The notes under the pieces: generated by a model | Told to the model about the DNA's origin: nothing | What the model saw: the letters and a program-made list of their open reading frames with translations, nothing else | Databases searched by the model: none | Source of the DNA: Chamaecyparis obtusa | Taxonomy: Eukaryota > Streptophyta > Pinopsida > Cupressales > Cupressaceae | Direction: 5' to 3' | Length of the DNA: 64,000 nt | NCBI GenBank assembly: GCA_027943335.1 | Contig: BSBK01000765.1 | Coordinates: 1,270,001 to 1,334,000, forward strand | Part shown: piece after piece, positions 34,440 through 45,046 of the stretch | How positions within the stretch are numbered: position 1 is the stretch's first letter | Layout of the letters: every line of letters starts with the position of its first letter | Position numbers and translations under genes: made by a program

Positions 34440-34928
34440 TTAGTTGGCATCCTCGTGGTTGGCAAGACCACACCAGCGGCAGACCTTCTGCGGGGTGTTG
34501 CCCTTGTTGCAGTCCCTTGCAAAGTGGCCCCACTGATTGCAAGCTCGGCACTGGATCATTGGCCGACCCTTGGAGTCGTATTCTATTCGACTCCTTGTGT
34601 TGTTCTTGTTATTGCCCCATTCGCCACCGCGTCAGTTGCCTCCTTACCCGCCCGAGGATGCGTTATTGTTAGTCTCTACCGCTGATGTAGATGGTTGCTC
34701 TTGTGTAAATAACACTTCTTGATTCCTCACCTTCATGTTCTATGGGCATTCCTTGGTGGAATGACCCATGATTTGGCAAATGTCACAAAATGCCTTTTTG
34801 GGACACGACCCCTTTGTATGGCCGCTCACCTTGTAGTCTGAACACCACATGTCATCTTCCCCCTTGCTGGTATCTGCTTTCATGGTATTGAACTCCATCA
34901 TTCTCTCCATGTCCTTTTGGAGTGCCAT
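34440..34928 (-). pseudogene. Gypsy gag nucleocapsid with three to four zinc knuckles
   Basis: On the minus strand, CSDYKVSGHTKGSC (first knuckle, second Cys altered) and CDICQIMGHSTKEC (intact CX2CX4HX4C) lie in one frame ending at 34740. After stops and a frameshift, CRACNQWGHFARDC (34503-34545, intact) and CRWCGLANHEDAN (final Cys lost) follow. This is the RNA-binding end of gag. Several knuckles in a row are unusual for chromoviruses and fit a different gypsy lineage. It precedes protease in the normal gag-pol order. Confidence 0.82.
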
Positions 34929-35024
34929 GACTTTTTTCTTCGACTCGCCATCACTACCACTGTCATCGTCCGAAGTGTCATCTTCGTCGGAAGAGAACTT
35001 GCTTCTTTTCTTCTTGGAGGTCTT

Positions 35025-35825
35025 CTATTCACTCTCCAAGTCCATCGCCCGGTTATAGGCAACTATGTATGAGGTGGGGGGCACTATATTCATTTTTTTT
35101 TGTAGGTTAGATTTCAGGCCCTGAACGAACCATCTTTTCTTCAAGCCATCCGATGGTTGGCTATCCATTTTTCCGACTAACTCCTTCAGTTGGCGACTGT
35201 AAGCTTGCACAGTCTCTTTTTTGTGTTGTTTGGTATCGTATATCTCAGAAACAATTTCATTGCCATCCCTTAAGAGTTGAAACTGCTTCTCAAATTCTTT
35301 CTTGAGGTCGGCCCAAGTGGTCACTTTTGTTTTGTCCACATCGGAGTACTAGTCGATGGCTACCCCTCTGAGTGTGGCAAGAAACTGTTTCACCCATTCT
35401 GCGTGGTCGGCAACTCCATTCGCTGACCAGATTGTGTCACACGTAGGACAATGCCATACTGGATCTTCCTTCCCATCTCTATGGAATTTTGGCAGCTTCT
35501 CTTTGTTAGTCGCCATGTTTACTTTTCTAGTTGCCGACTGTGTTTGCAACACTAGTTGTGTTACAGGTTGGGATGGTATTGCCGGCATCGGTACTCTAGA
35601 AATGTTTCGTACCGTACCACTTGATGTCCCTGAACTACTGGAATTGTCCAAGCCTGGTGGGCTATTCTGATCCCTGTACCCCTCTATCACTTCGATACTC
35701 TCGGCGGCTGCGGTATCCTGAGCCTCCCTCCATGCAGTTTCCTTTTCTTCCTTCCTTCGGGCTTCTCTTGCTTTTGTCCATGGGGTTAAGGTTAAGGACC
35801 TGAACAAGCTCCTTGTTTCCTCCAT
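35025..35825 (-). pseudogene. Gypsy gag, second tandem copy
   Basis: It repeats the preceding gag segment with an offset of 727 bp. The minus-strand frame 35825-35349 holds the Glu/Arg-rich N-terminal region, the Ser-rich spacer and the start of the capsid domain (EKLPKFHRDGKEDPVWH, then HAEWVKQFLATLRGVAID). A TAG replaces the following Trp codon. Frame 35339-35025 continues with KVTTWADLKKEFEKQFQLL and the conserved GLKSNLQ..NIVPPTSY end, then stops before a Lys/Ser/Asp-rich linker to the knuckles. Confidence 0.85.
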
Positions 35826-35835
35826 GCGGTCCTCG

Positions 35836-36795
35836 TCACTTCTTCCGGTCTACGAACCATCTTTTCTTCAGGCAATCCGATGGTTGGCTATCCATTTTTC
35901 CGACTATCTCCTTCAGTTGACGACTATAAGCTCGCACAGTCTCTTTTTTGCATTGTTTGGTATTGTATATCTCAGAAACAATTTCATTGCCATCCCTCAA
36001 GAGTCGAAACTGCTTCTCAAATTCGTTCTTGAGGTCGGCCCAAGTGGTCACTTTTGTTTTGTCCACATCGGAGTACCAGTCGATGGCTACCCCTTTGAGT
36101 GTGGCAGGAAACTGTTTCACCCATTCTGCGTGGTCGGCAACTCCATTCGTCGACCAGATTGTCTCACATGTACGACAATGCCGTACTGGGTCTTCCTTCC
36201 CATCTCCATGGAATTTTGGCAGCTTCTCTTTGTTAGTCGCCATGTTTACTTTTCTAGGTGCCGACTGTGTTTGCAACACCAGTTTTGTTACAGGTTGGGA
36301 TGGTACTGCCTGCGTCGGTACTCTAGAAATGTTTGGTACCGTACCACTTGATGTCCCCGAACTACTGGAATTGTCCAAGCCTGGTGGGCTATTCTGATCC
36401 CCGTGCCCCTCTATCACTTCGATACTCTCAGCAGCAGCGGTATCCTGAGCCTCCCTTTGTGCAGCTTCCTCTTCTTCCTTCCTTCGGGCTTCTCTCGCTT
36501 CCGTCCGTGGGGTTAAGGTTAAGGACCCGAACAAGCTCCTTGTTTCCTCCAGGCGGTACTCATCACTTCTTCCGGCCTCCCGGTCAGATTCCTCCAGACC
36601 CTCACCTTCACTTACTCCCGTCAGTGGTCCTTTGACGTGTCTTCTGAATCTCTCCCTTCGCTCGGCTTGCTGCTGTGCGAGTACGGATTTTCTAGCGGCT
36701 TGTTCCTCCTCGAGTTCCTTCTTTAAATTTCTATTTTTATTCAATTGATTGGGCATACATCCTTTCCTCACTTCTCCACAGGCAATAATCAACAC
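35836..36795 (-). pseudogene. Gypsy gag, first tandem copy
   Basis: A 319-residue open frame begins about 210 bp after the PBS. It has a basic/coiled N-terminus (LKKELEEEQAARKSVLAQQQ), an acidic stretch, a Ser/Thr-rich spacer, and the Retrotrans_gag-type capsid domain (GVADHAEWVKQFPATLKGV, WADLKNEFEKQFRLLRDGN, YSRQLKEIVGKMDSQPSD). It ends at KKRWFVDRKK where the second copy begins, so it lacks the capsid C-terminus and knuckles. The start could be the internal Met at PNQLNKN rather than the first Met. Confidence 0.85.
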
Positions 36796-36989
36796 ATCAG
36801 TTAGAAAACACTTTTATTCATTCATGTCGTTTTATTAGAACACTTTCTCAATTGAGTGATTTCCTCATTGTAGTGTCTTCTCCTTTGTAGAGCTCCGTAC
36901 ATGTGTCGTCGGCCTCTAGGTTAATGTCACCAACTGGTAGACCTATAGTGCCCGTATGCCATCCAGTCCTTCCCTTCCCGAGTATGTCT

Positions 36990-37004
36990 AGGCAACGCCA
37001 CCAG
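36990..37004 (-). other. Primer binding site of the 10.5-kb gypsy element
   Basis: The minus strand reads TGGTGGCGTTGCC two bases inside the 5' LTR. It differs at two positions from TGGCGCCGTTGCC, the tRNA-Asp-type PBS familiar in Athila/Tat gypsy elements, so the primer is probably tRNA-Asp (inference). Confidence 0.7.
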
Positions 37005-37005
37005 A

Positions 37006-37307
37006 TGTTTGCCCGCTGGGGTAAACTTAGTAATGCATAGACATAGTACAGGAAATGCAACAAATACAGAATATATCAGAGAACAATAGATGCTTTCATT
37101 AATTATTCCAGACTGGCAAGTATATTTACATCATAAGGATAATACAATAATCTCCCGTGTCCATCCTCCGAGAGGGTATATAAACTACCTGAAGCGCCAC
37201 GACTGAAATGTCGTGATGCAACGGTTTACCTCTCGGTCACTAACGACCGAGGCTATCATAACACTTAATTAACATATTAATCGATACATTCAAATATCCC
37301 GGCAACA
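37006..37307 (-). repeat. 5' LTR of the 10.5-kb gypsy element
   Basis: 302 bp, paired with 26766-27067; same length, few substitutions by eye. It is followed on the right by the second TGTAC and then by LINE sequence. Confidence 0.95.
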
Positions 37308-37312
37308 TGTAC

Positions 37313-40095
37313 TACAGGGGTGTGTCACAAGCTCTGCAACTGGAATTTCACATATAGGTGCTGCTGCTAGTAGTATATCTGCCACTACTCTGTTCCCCCT
37401 CTCCTTGGCATGGTGTATCTCAGCCGTAAGGTTGCCATGAGATATATCCCACTTAAAGAGTCTTGTTGTCCCATCTTGAAGCAACTCTTCAAACTTCCTT
37501 TTGGCTAACATCATGGTAATTGTAACTTGCATATTAACATCATGAAAGATGAGTCTCCTCAGAGACTAAGTAAGAGCTCCAACCTTGCCACTGAACACAT
37601 TGTCATTACAAAACTTCCAAATAAGCCATAAAATTTCAATTGAAAGGCTAGACCAAAAAGCATTTAAACCTTTTCTAAGACTCAGGATGTGACCAGTTAC
37701 AATCTTGTGGATACTAATATTCAAATTAACAACTAGGTCAAAGATACTCCATACTTCCTTTGCAAAGAAACAATTAAAGAGCAAGTGGGAAATTGTTTCA
37801 GGTAGTTTACAAACAATATAGATGTTAAAGTCTCCATTAGGTTGTTTAAGGGGGAGTCTGTGGATCAACAATCTCTGAAAAATACATTGTTTCTTTGGTT
37901 CAACATGTCTCCCCTAAAGGTTCTCAAACATCTTTTGCCACGACGGGGAATTCCAGTTAACAAACTAGCGGAAATTATCATGATCAATTACAAAATCATT
38001 ATCAGAGAGGAAAGAGTATATGTATTTGGCTTTAATCTAGGGCATAGAAGTGCCATCAGGCCGCCGGAAGGTGAGGAATATGGAGTTGTTAGTGTGCCAA
38101 GATCTGGGGAGGGATAAGAGGAGGGAAGCCTCCCTGAGCACAGAGTATGGACGACATTGAGTGTGAGAGAGACCAAACTTCTATGAGAGGACATTCAATT
38201 CCATAAGTTTTCCATCCACAATGATATCTTCCAATCTCCTAATGCCCTTAACAGCCTGTCCTTTGGCTGAGCAGCCCTGTAGAAGCGCTGAGGGTCTACC
38301 CTTATGCTTCAAGTTCCACTAGATGGACCTTTCTCCACATATACTGCCATTGATAGATATAATCTCATCATGAGATATCAGGTGTCACACAAGATCCCAC
38401 CCTTTCTATATTGCTTTAAAATCCTCTAATCCCGCTACTTTGATGGGGAAGAGGACTGCTATGAGGTCACAAAGACCAAGCTCTTTCCAGGATGTACCTT
38501 TGAGTGGCACTGCTCTGGCAATGTTGTTTCAAACCAAAATTTTCCATGGCTCCATTCCCTCTAGGGCCTTGAAGACCCATTTGGCTGCTAGACCAACCCC
38601 TTGAATTGTGAGAACCTTGAGCCCAAGCCCTCCCATCTTTCTCATAGTGCACCGCTTCCATCTCACAACATGCCTTATCTTTTTTCCTTTCCCATTAGAC
38701 CATAGGTATTCCCTAATCTACTTCTATATTTGATTGAATTGATATTGGTTGAAAAACCAAGCAGCCATGTATTAGATATTATTGGAGGAAGGGATCTTTT
38801 GACACACCCAGTATCTCCCTGCCAAAGACAGGTTGTTCTAGTTCTATTTATTCAGTTTCTTATCAATTTTCTTTCTAGTCCATCCCCACATGTTCCTTAA
38901 ATCAGGAGAGATAGCAAATGGGATACCTAAGTATCTCACTTGGTGTTCTGGCCCTTCCCTAGCCATCTCATACTTGTTAAGCCACTGTGGGGGATGCTCA
39001 TTCCATCCTAACATGACTGATTTGGGTAGAGATATCTTGTTACCTGATGCCAAGCAAAATAGGTTTAGTTTACTCAAAGTATCTCAAAATTCTCATCTTG
39101 GTCCCCAAAGATAGTTGTCTTCAACAAATTGCACATTGGAGAGGTCTTCTCCCTTTGGAAGGATAACTCCCTGTACTCTTGGCGAGAGGGAGTTGTCTCT
39201 TAGCAAGTAGTACTCTACATCAGCAACGATAACAAATAGAGCAAGGTTAAAGCCGTCAGAGCAACATCCATTGGTCTTCACCTTTGCACTAGCATCTTTC
39301 ATTAACACTTGCACCATGTTCTGGTATGGTGGCGGAAAGCCCAGACAGTCCATCATTAGGATGATAAATTTCCACTCAATCCTATCATATGTCTTTTCAA
39401 AGTCAATGAACAACATACTAACATTTTGGTTGGGGTCCTTTGCCCAACTCAGGGCTTTCCAGTAGGTAAGGAGGTTTTCTAGAATAAACATTCTTTTGAC
39501 GAAGCTAGTTTGGGAGGGATTAATAATTTTAGGTAAAATATTTTCCAATAAAGCAGTGTGATTGGTTGCCAATTCTTGATGAGTATCTTGTCTCCATCTT
39601 TGGGTATCAGCTTGATGAGCTCACTATTGGTCTCACACCCAAATGAGCCATTCTCCAATGCTTCCTCATATACCATTTTGGGCTCCTCACCAATCCTGCC
39701 AATATTCTTCTTGTAGTATTTTGCAGGTAGGCCATATGGGCCGGGTGCTTTATCCATACCAAGGGCTGAAATGGCTTGTTCTATTTCTTTGACTGCAATC
39801 TCTTTTTCTAATAGGGCAACATCCTCCCTGCTAACTTTCCTAGGGATGATGCCCCTTATCTTGCCTTTGGCCTCCTCTATGAAACCTCCGTTGTCTTTCG
39901 AGAAGAAGAGTTTAGCATAAAAGTGGGCAAAGGATCTAAGAATGTCCTGTTGTTCAGATATGAGGCTGTTATCCTCCCAAATGCCTTCAATCCTCTCTTT
40001 TGCTTCCTTGATCTTTAGTAATTGGAAGAAGTATTTGGATCCCTTATCCCCATGACATAACCAATTAATTCTAGTTCTAACTTTTGCTCCTTGTA
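37313..40095 (-). pseudogene. LINE (L1-type) ORF2 reverse transcriptase, 5'-truncated and decayed
   Basis: In minus order: the pre-RT motif INWLCHGDKGSKYFFQLL; EKEIAVKEIEQAISALGMDK then AP-G-P-GLPAKYYKK (RT block 0-1); LIPKDGDKILIKNWQPITLL; SQTSFVKRMFILENLL; MLFIDFEKTYDRIEWKFI (first catalytic Asp); and FVEDNYLWGP where F-[AV]-D-D is expected (second catalytic pair altered). KISLPKSVMLGW and VRYLGIPFAI follow. The C-terminal zinc-binding domain ends with LPETISHLLFNCFFAKEVWSIF near 37770, then a frame continuing to 37308. Multiple frameshifts are present. No endonuclease domain: the 5' end is cut where copia integrase starts. The 3' remainder is displaced to 26480-26765. Confidence 0.85.
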
Positions 40096-40228
40096 TTTTG
40101 TATTCCTCAGGAGTCTTCCCCTTAACTGCATACGTGGGAGACCGATTAAGGAGATGGACCGCAGTAAACACAGCTTCTGCCCAATACTTCTTAGGAACAT
40201 TCCTATGTTCCATCATAGACTTGGCCAT
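39479..40228 (-). pseudogene. Chimeric ORF: copia integrase tail fused in frame to LINE RT
   Basis: A 249-residue open frame whose first about 44 residues are copia integrase (MAKSMMEHRNVPKKYWAEAV, then LLNRSPTYAVKGKTPEEY). From about 40085-40100 onward it is LINE pre-RT and RT. The join is at most a few codons wide and keeps the frame, most simply from a 5'-truncated LINE landing in copia pol. There is no reason to think it is expressed or useful. The copia sequence that should resume beyond the LINE's 3' end is not seen near 26480. Confidence 0.8.
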
Positions 40229-41233
40229 TTCTGTAATGATGCGGTTGCGATGTTCTAGAATGCTGTTTTGTTGATTGGTGTATAGTTTGGACGTTTTGTG
40301 TCATGTGTATCATAGAAAGTAGAGAAAGCAGTGGAACAAAACTCCCCCCCATTATTAGACCTAAGAGATATAATAGAACACCCAAACTCTTTTTTACTAA
40401 GGCCTTAAACTTCTGAAATACAATAAATACATCTGATTTCTGTTTAAGAAAGTACACCCACATTTTTCTACTGAAATCGTCAACAAAATGTAAGAAATAC
40501 TTGTACCTCGTAACAGAAGTATTATTCATTGAACCACATACATCAACATGGACCAATTGTAGTACCTTTGAGGCTCGCCATGAGTCACCATCCTTGAACA
40601 ATGTGCTGTGCTGCTTTCCAGCTTGACATGCTCCACAAACTCACTGATTCTAAGTTTGAATATCAGGTAGGCCATGTACTAAATCTTCTCGAACAAGCTG
40701 AGCAAGATACTGAATGTTCAGGTGAGCATATCGCTGATGCCAGAGACTACTTATAGAGACTGATTTTGTTGCGAAGGCATGCTCAGAAGAATTACCTGAA
40801 TCCAGTAGTCTATATAGACCACAATCCTCTATGCCAACAACAATAGTAGTTTTAGTCACAGGATCAACAATGGAGCACTTATGTGTACTGAAGACAACAT
40901 CCAACTGTGGAGAATGTCGCATGATCTGATTCACTGAGAGAAGGTTAAGTTCCATGCCAGGAACATAGTATACGTTGAGGAATATGAGATTCCTCCCACT
41001 AGGCTGGATCTGAATGTTGCCCTTGTTGACAATAGTATACTCTTCACCTCCAAATATAATTGAATCAGTAAAGGGTGAAAAATCTGTAAACCAATCACAT
41101 CTGTGAGTGAAATGTCGAGAAGCACCAGAATCAATATACCAAGCAGAAGATTTGACATGGTCTGTAGGTCTTTTAGCCATGAAGTCGTAAAAGGCAAACT
41201 CTTTCTACTTTGTGTGCCTAAAAAAACGTGCAA
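40096..41233 (-). pseudogene. copia-2 protease, pre-integrase and integrase, truncated
   Basis: Minus-strand protease carries an intact motif in SSAWYIDSGASRHFTH and the block IQIQPSGRNLIFLNVYYVPG. The pre-integrase zinc domain (SLWHQRYAHLNIQYL, then CGACQAGKQH across a stop) and integrase (VLQLVHVDVCGSMNNTSV, HFVDDFSRKMWVYFLKQKS) follow. A frameshift near 40370 damages the core. The Glu region and C-terminal part continue in 40228-40096. RT and RNase H are absent because the LINE interrupts. There is no gag: only about 110 bp separates protease codons from a PBS-like site at 41342-41353, which implies a gag deletion. Confidence 0.85.
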
Positions 41234-41341
41234 ACCCTAGTCGGGAATTGAAATCTAAGAGCAAGATCTCAGAATTTTTTTTGACAAATTTAAAATTGAT
41301 AATTTCCTAAGAATTATTTTTTTTTTCAAAAAGCTACCTTT

Positions 41342-41529
41342 ACTTTGATACCATATTACAATGAGTAATTGGTAAAAAATTTATGCATTGAATGAAGAAC
41401 AAATTAGTTCTTAAATATATTTACAAGAGACGATGTTTCTAAATAAGAAACAGTCATAAAAAAAGAAACTATATCTACAGGAGATTTACATTATAGATAA
41501 CCATTAAATAAATAGAAAGATATTATTTT

Positions 41530-41567
<38 letters not shown>

Positions 41568-41760
41568 ATATATATATATATAATAATATATATATATATA
41601 TAATAATATGCTTGTATATATATATATTTAAGAGATTATAAAACATAAAAGTAGAATTGTCGAACGCACAAGACAAGATATACATGTATATATTTGTTGT
41701 ATATACATATATATATTTTCAAAAGAATAATCAATTAATTATGTAATACAAGGATAGTTA
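41342..41760 (-). mobile_element. copia-2 PBS and 5' LTR (partial)
   Basis: On the minus strand TGGTATCAAAGTA (41341-41353) is a slightly altered initiator tRNA-Met PBS. To its right starts an AT-rich segment taken as the 5' LTR, with a long TA microsatellite in the middle. The outer end is not defined and may be anywhere between 41720 and 41840, where gypsy-related sequence begins. Confidence 0.55.
41528..41630. repeat. (TA)n microsatellite with ATAATA interruptions
   Basis: Three long alternating TA runs are separated by ATAATA. Polymorphic expansion is likely. The ORF 41491-41685 over it is an artefact of the repeat. Confidence 0.95.
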
Positions 41761-41840
41761 AATAATGATTACCAAGGTTGTTTAAATCGGTAAGGAAACT
41801 AAATGCCTAGGATATCTAAACCACCTAGACACCCAATTAC

Positions 41841-42815
41841 CACAAGTCCCTAAGGAATTGACAATGGTTGAGGTTCTAGCTCGGATGCCATTCCTGATTT
41901 TCACCGTTTGCTCATGCGCTCCTACGTTGATGATACTCTTTCCCCACTTACGGGATGATTCTACTCCTTCATCCAATGACGTGGGAGGATTAGATATCCA
42001 TGCCAATGTAATAATCTCATGCTTTCAAAATAAAATAAATATGCATCAACAATTTATTTTATTATTTCTATATAAGAAAATTCAATTCCTCCTATAACAA
42101 AAAATACATAAAAAAATCCACATAAACAAAATTAACAAAATATACATTTCTATTGTCATTAGAAAATTAACATAACTGAAATTAACTGAAATCCATTAAA
42201 CTGCCATAGTCACATTTCACAGTAAATAGTTTTTATGGGTATGAAATAATATGGTCATGAGGAAGGGATTTAACAAATCTACTATCCTGATCATTGACAA
42301 TGGTCTTGGGGAGTCCATGGAGTCCAAACACCTCACAAAAGAATAGCTTTGCCACCTGAGATTCTATATATTCAGTTGCAATAGAGAAGAAGCACACAAA
42401 CTTGGTCAATCTATCCACAATCACATAGAATGCAACCCCTCCCTTGAACTCTCGAAAGACACATATTTGAAATCAATTGATATACTCTCTCACTTTTTCT
42501 TTGGAATAGACAATGATGATGACCTGCTTGGAAAGTATGCTCTGACATGTTTTATTGACAAGTTACACACTCATGTACATGGCGCAAACCAACATCCTTG
42601 AGACCCTTCCATGATAATCTCCCTCTAACTTGCTTGTATGTCTTGAAACACGCCGGATGTCTTGCAAGTGGTGTGTCATGGATGGTGTTGAAGATCTTTT
42701 CCTTCAGTTTTGATCCAAGTACCAAATAAATTATCTTCTTATAATAGATAACATCATCAAGCACCGTTAATCTATCATCTTGAATCTGACCATCTATAAA
42801 TCCCTTCCTTGTGAC
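41841..42815 (-). pseudogene. Chromovirus integrase segment, tandem copy 2
   Basis: This is the second member of a 975-bp direct duplication (compare 42816-43790). The minus strand holds the integrase zinc region (YKKIIYLVLGSKLKEKIFNT, then [19 protein letters not shown] and HVHECVTCQ) and the core piece VDRLTKFVCFFSIATEYIES..LHGLPKTIVNDQDSRFV (second Asp block). The 5' edge also contains a non-integrase stretch (41841-42010) present in both copies. Between the zinc region and the core the first-Asp block is degenerate. It is non-functional. Confidence 0.8.
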
Positions 42816-43908
42816 CACAAGTCCCTAAGGAACTGACAATGGTCGAGGTTCTAGCTCGGATGCCATTCCTGATTTTCACCGTTTGCTTGTGCGCTCCTAC
42901 ATTGATGATACTATTTCCCCACTTACAGGATGATTCTCCTCCTCCATCCAATGACGTGGGAGGATTAGATATCCATGCCAATGTAATAATCTCATGCTTT
43001 CAAAACAAAATAAATATGCATCAACAATTTATTTTATTATTTCTATATAAGAAAATTCAATTCCTCCTATAACAAAATATACATAAAAAAATCCACATAA
43101 ACAAAATATACATTTCTATTCTCATTAGAAAATTAACATAACTGAAATTAACTGAAATCCATTAAACTGCCATAGTCACATTTCACAGTAAATAGTTTTT
43201 ATGGGTATGAAATAATATGGTCACGAGGAAGGGATTTAACAAATCTGCTATCCTGATCACTGACAGTGGTCTTGGGGAGTCCATGGAGTCCAAACACCTC
43301 ACAAAAGAATAGCTTTGCCACCTGAGATTCTATATATTCAGTTGCAATAGAGAAGAAGCACACAAACTTGGTCAATCCATCCACAACCACATAGATGCAA
43401 CCCTTCCCCTGAACTCTCCGAAGACCAGTAATGAAATCAATTGATATACTCTCTCACTTTTTCTCTGGAATAAACAATGACTGCAGATGACCTGCTTAGA
43501 AAGTATGCTTTGAGTTGTTCTGTTGATAAGTCATACACTCATGTACATGGTGCAAACCATCATCCTTGAGACTTTCCATGATAATCTCCCTCTAACTTGC
43601 CTGTATGTCTTGAAACACACCGGATGTCCTGCAAGTGGTATGTCATGGATGGTGTGCAAGATCCTTTCCTTCAGTTTTGATCCAAGTACCAAATAAATTA
43701 TCTTCTTATAATAAATAACATAATCAAGCACCCTTAATCTATCATCTTGATTCTGACCATCTATAATCACGCATGCTAAATGATTCTTGGAATACTGAAC
43801 TAAGAGTTGAGACTTCGAATCTACTGAAATCTCAGTCATAGAGAAAAATGTAGCAACTGTAGGCCTCCTAGAAAGTGCATAAACAACATTCTTTTTCACC
43901 AATATCAA
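42816..43908 (-). pseudogene. Chromovirus RNase H end and integrase segment, tandem copy 1
   Basis: It starts with the end of RNase H/connection (KKNVVYALSRRPTVATFFSM, where the family has ADALSRR), followed by KNHLACVIIDGQNQDDRLRV and the integrase zinc region as in the neighbour copy, then the core piece at 43390-43199. Directly upstream (43952-44329) is protease-RT linker, so reverse transcriptase and most of RNase H are deleted. The join lies in 43908-43952. Confidence 0.8.
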
Positions 43909-43951
43909 GAAGAAGCGAAGGGGCTAGAACTAGGCCTAATGTGTGCCATAT

Positions 43952-44545
43952 CTAGTATCTCACAGATAGTCTTCTCTTCTCATCCTTAAATTTCTTAGGA
44001 TGATGATAGGGAGTAGTAATGATGGGCTTAGCGCCCTCCCCTAGCTCCATCACATGCTCAAATCCATAGTTAGGAGGTCTACTAGGAGGAATATCACCAA
44101 ATACAACTCCATGCTTTTCCAACACTGTTTGCACATCTATATGAAATGATTTCTCAATATCTGAAGTAGGTGACTTTGACAAAGTGAAACACTGAGCCAC
44201 CCAATAAACATCTCCATGTCTAAAAATAGATTCCATCCTATGTGCTGGAACCACAATAGGCCCTCCATCAGAAAAAGTCTTTAGTAGTAGTACAACCTTC
44301 TTATCATCCACCATGAACTCTAACTCCATCCTCTTGAAATCCTATATGTACTTGCCAAGTGATTGTAACCACTGGATGCCCAATGTTGTATCAACCTCAC
44401 CAAGACCTGCAACATAAAAATCATCGATTAAGGTGTAGTCACCCATCTGTACACAGTGGGACTCTCTTAGTGCACCGCATAGTGAAACAATCTAAAACTG
44501 TAACATTGAAACCAGAGAAGTCCTCTGCCTGTAACCCATGCCTAG
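43952..44545 (-). pseudogene. Chromovirus protease end and RT N-terminus
   Basis: The frame 44329-43952 includes the post-protease linker, then EKHGVVFGDIPPSRPPNYGF and the block just before RT (ITTPYHHPKKFKDEKRRLS). This matches the P-P-R-x-x-x-H-x-I arrangement seen at the start of gypsy RTs. Upstream (44340-44545) the protease body (VLDC.., QWLGIQ.. words) is readable only through stops. The polymerase domain with its YxDD motif is missing. Confidence 0.75.
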
Positions 44546-44548
44546 CAA

Positions 44549-44908
44549 CTAATCTATGAAATTGTGTGGAGCATCATTTTCCACAAGGCAAGTCCCCTGT
44601 TGTCCCTTAATCACTTCTCTCAACCAAAAGAGATGATATCTAGGAACTCTTAAAAGGGTGGCAATAGTGCCATTAGACGTATCCAATGCATCGCTATCTG
44701 CAAGCTCCACCTGCGGAGTCTCCTGCTCACCCTCTACACTACTGCCCTCAGAACCTGTATCCTTTATCTGCTCATCATCCACATCAGAAACAACCTCTAT
44801 GAGATTCATCTTGCCTTTCCCAAGGCATCGATGTCCAGGCTCCCAAGGCTCCTTACACAAGAAGCAAAGCTTTCTCTTCCTCAACTCATTACATGTGTCC
44901 TGATCCAT
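44549..44908 (-). pseudogene. Chromovirus gag zinc knuckle and protease start
   Basis: A 119-residue minus frame. RKLCFLCKEPWEPGHRC is the extended knuckle typical of chromovirus gag; an acidic linker follows. The protease start reads TCLVENDAPHNFID where these elements have a D-[ST]-G-A-[ST]-HNFI motif. The catalytic Asp is replaced, so the protease is inactive. Confidence 0.82.
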
Positions 44909-45046
44909 CCTGGGAGGAGGTGGCAGACTTCCTCATAGTGTAGTAGACCTTTGAAACGGTTTGGAGCTTCTGGAAAATTTCTTATTTTGCTGATAAGTAG
45001 ATGGTGGTGAGGTGTCAAGGTCTAACATAGTCTAAATAGCCTCTTG

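Larger units (their letters stand above)
26766..37307 (-). mobile_element. Complete 10.5-kb Ty3/gypsy element with deleted pol and tandem duplications
   Basis: Identical-length 302-bp LTRs (26766-27067 and 37006-37307) lie inside a perfect TGTAC duplication (26761-26765 and 37308-37312). On the minus strand the PBS (TGGTGGCGTTGCC) follows the 37006 LTR and a G-rich polypurine tract abuts the 27067 LTR. Coding order on the minus strand is duplicated gag, zinc knuckles, protease, then a direct jump into the integrase C-terminus. RT, RNase H and the integrase core are absent. The protease-to-tail unit occurs three times. The tRNA-Asp-like PBS and the gag suggest the Tat/Athila side of gypsy (inference). 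The copy cannot be autonomous. The insertion target was the LINE. Confidence 0.93.

Noticed and set aside
41491..41685. Ile/Tyr-rich 64-codon ORF
   Set aside because: Product of the TA microsatellite.
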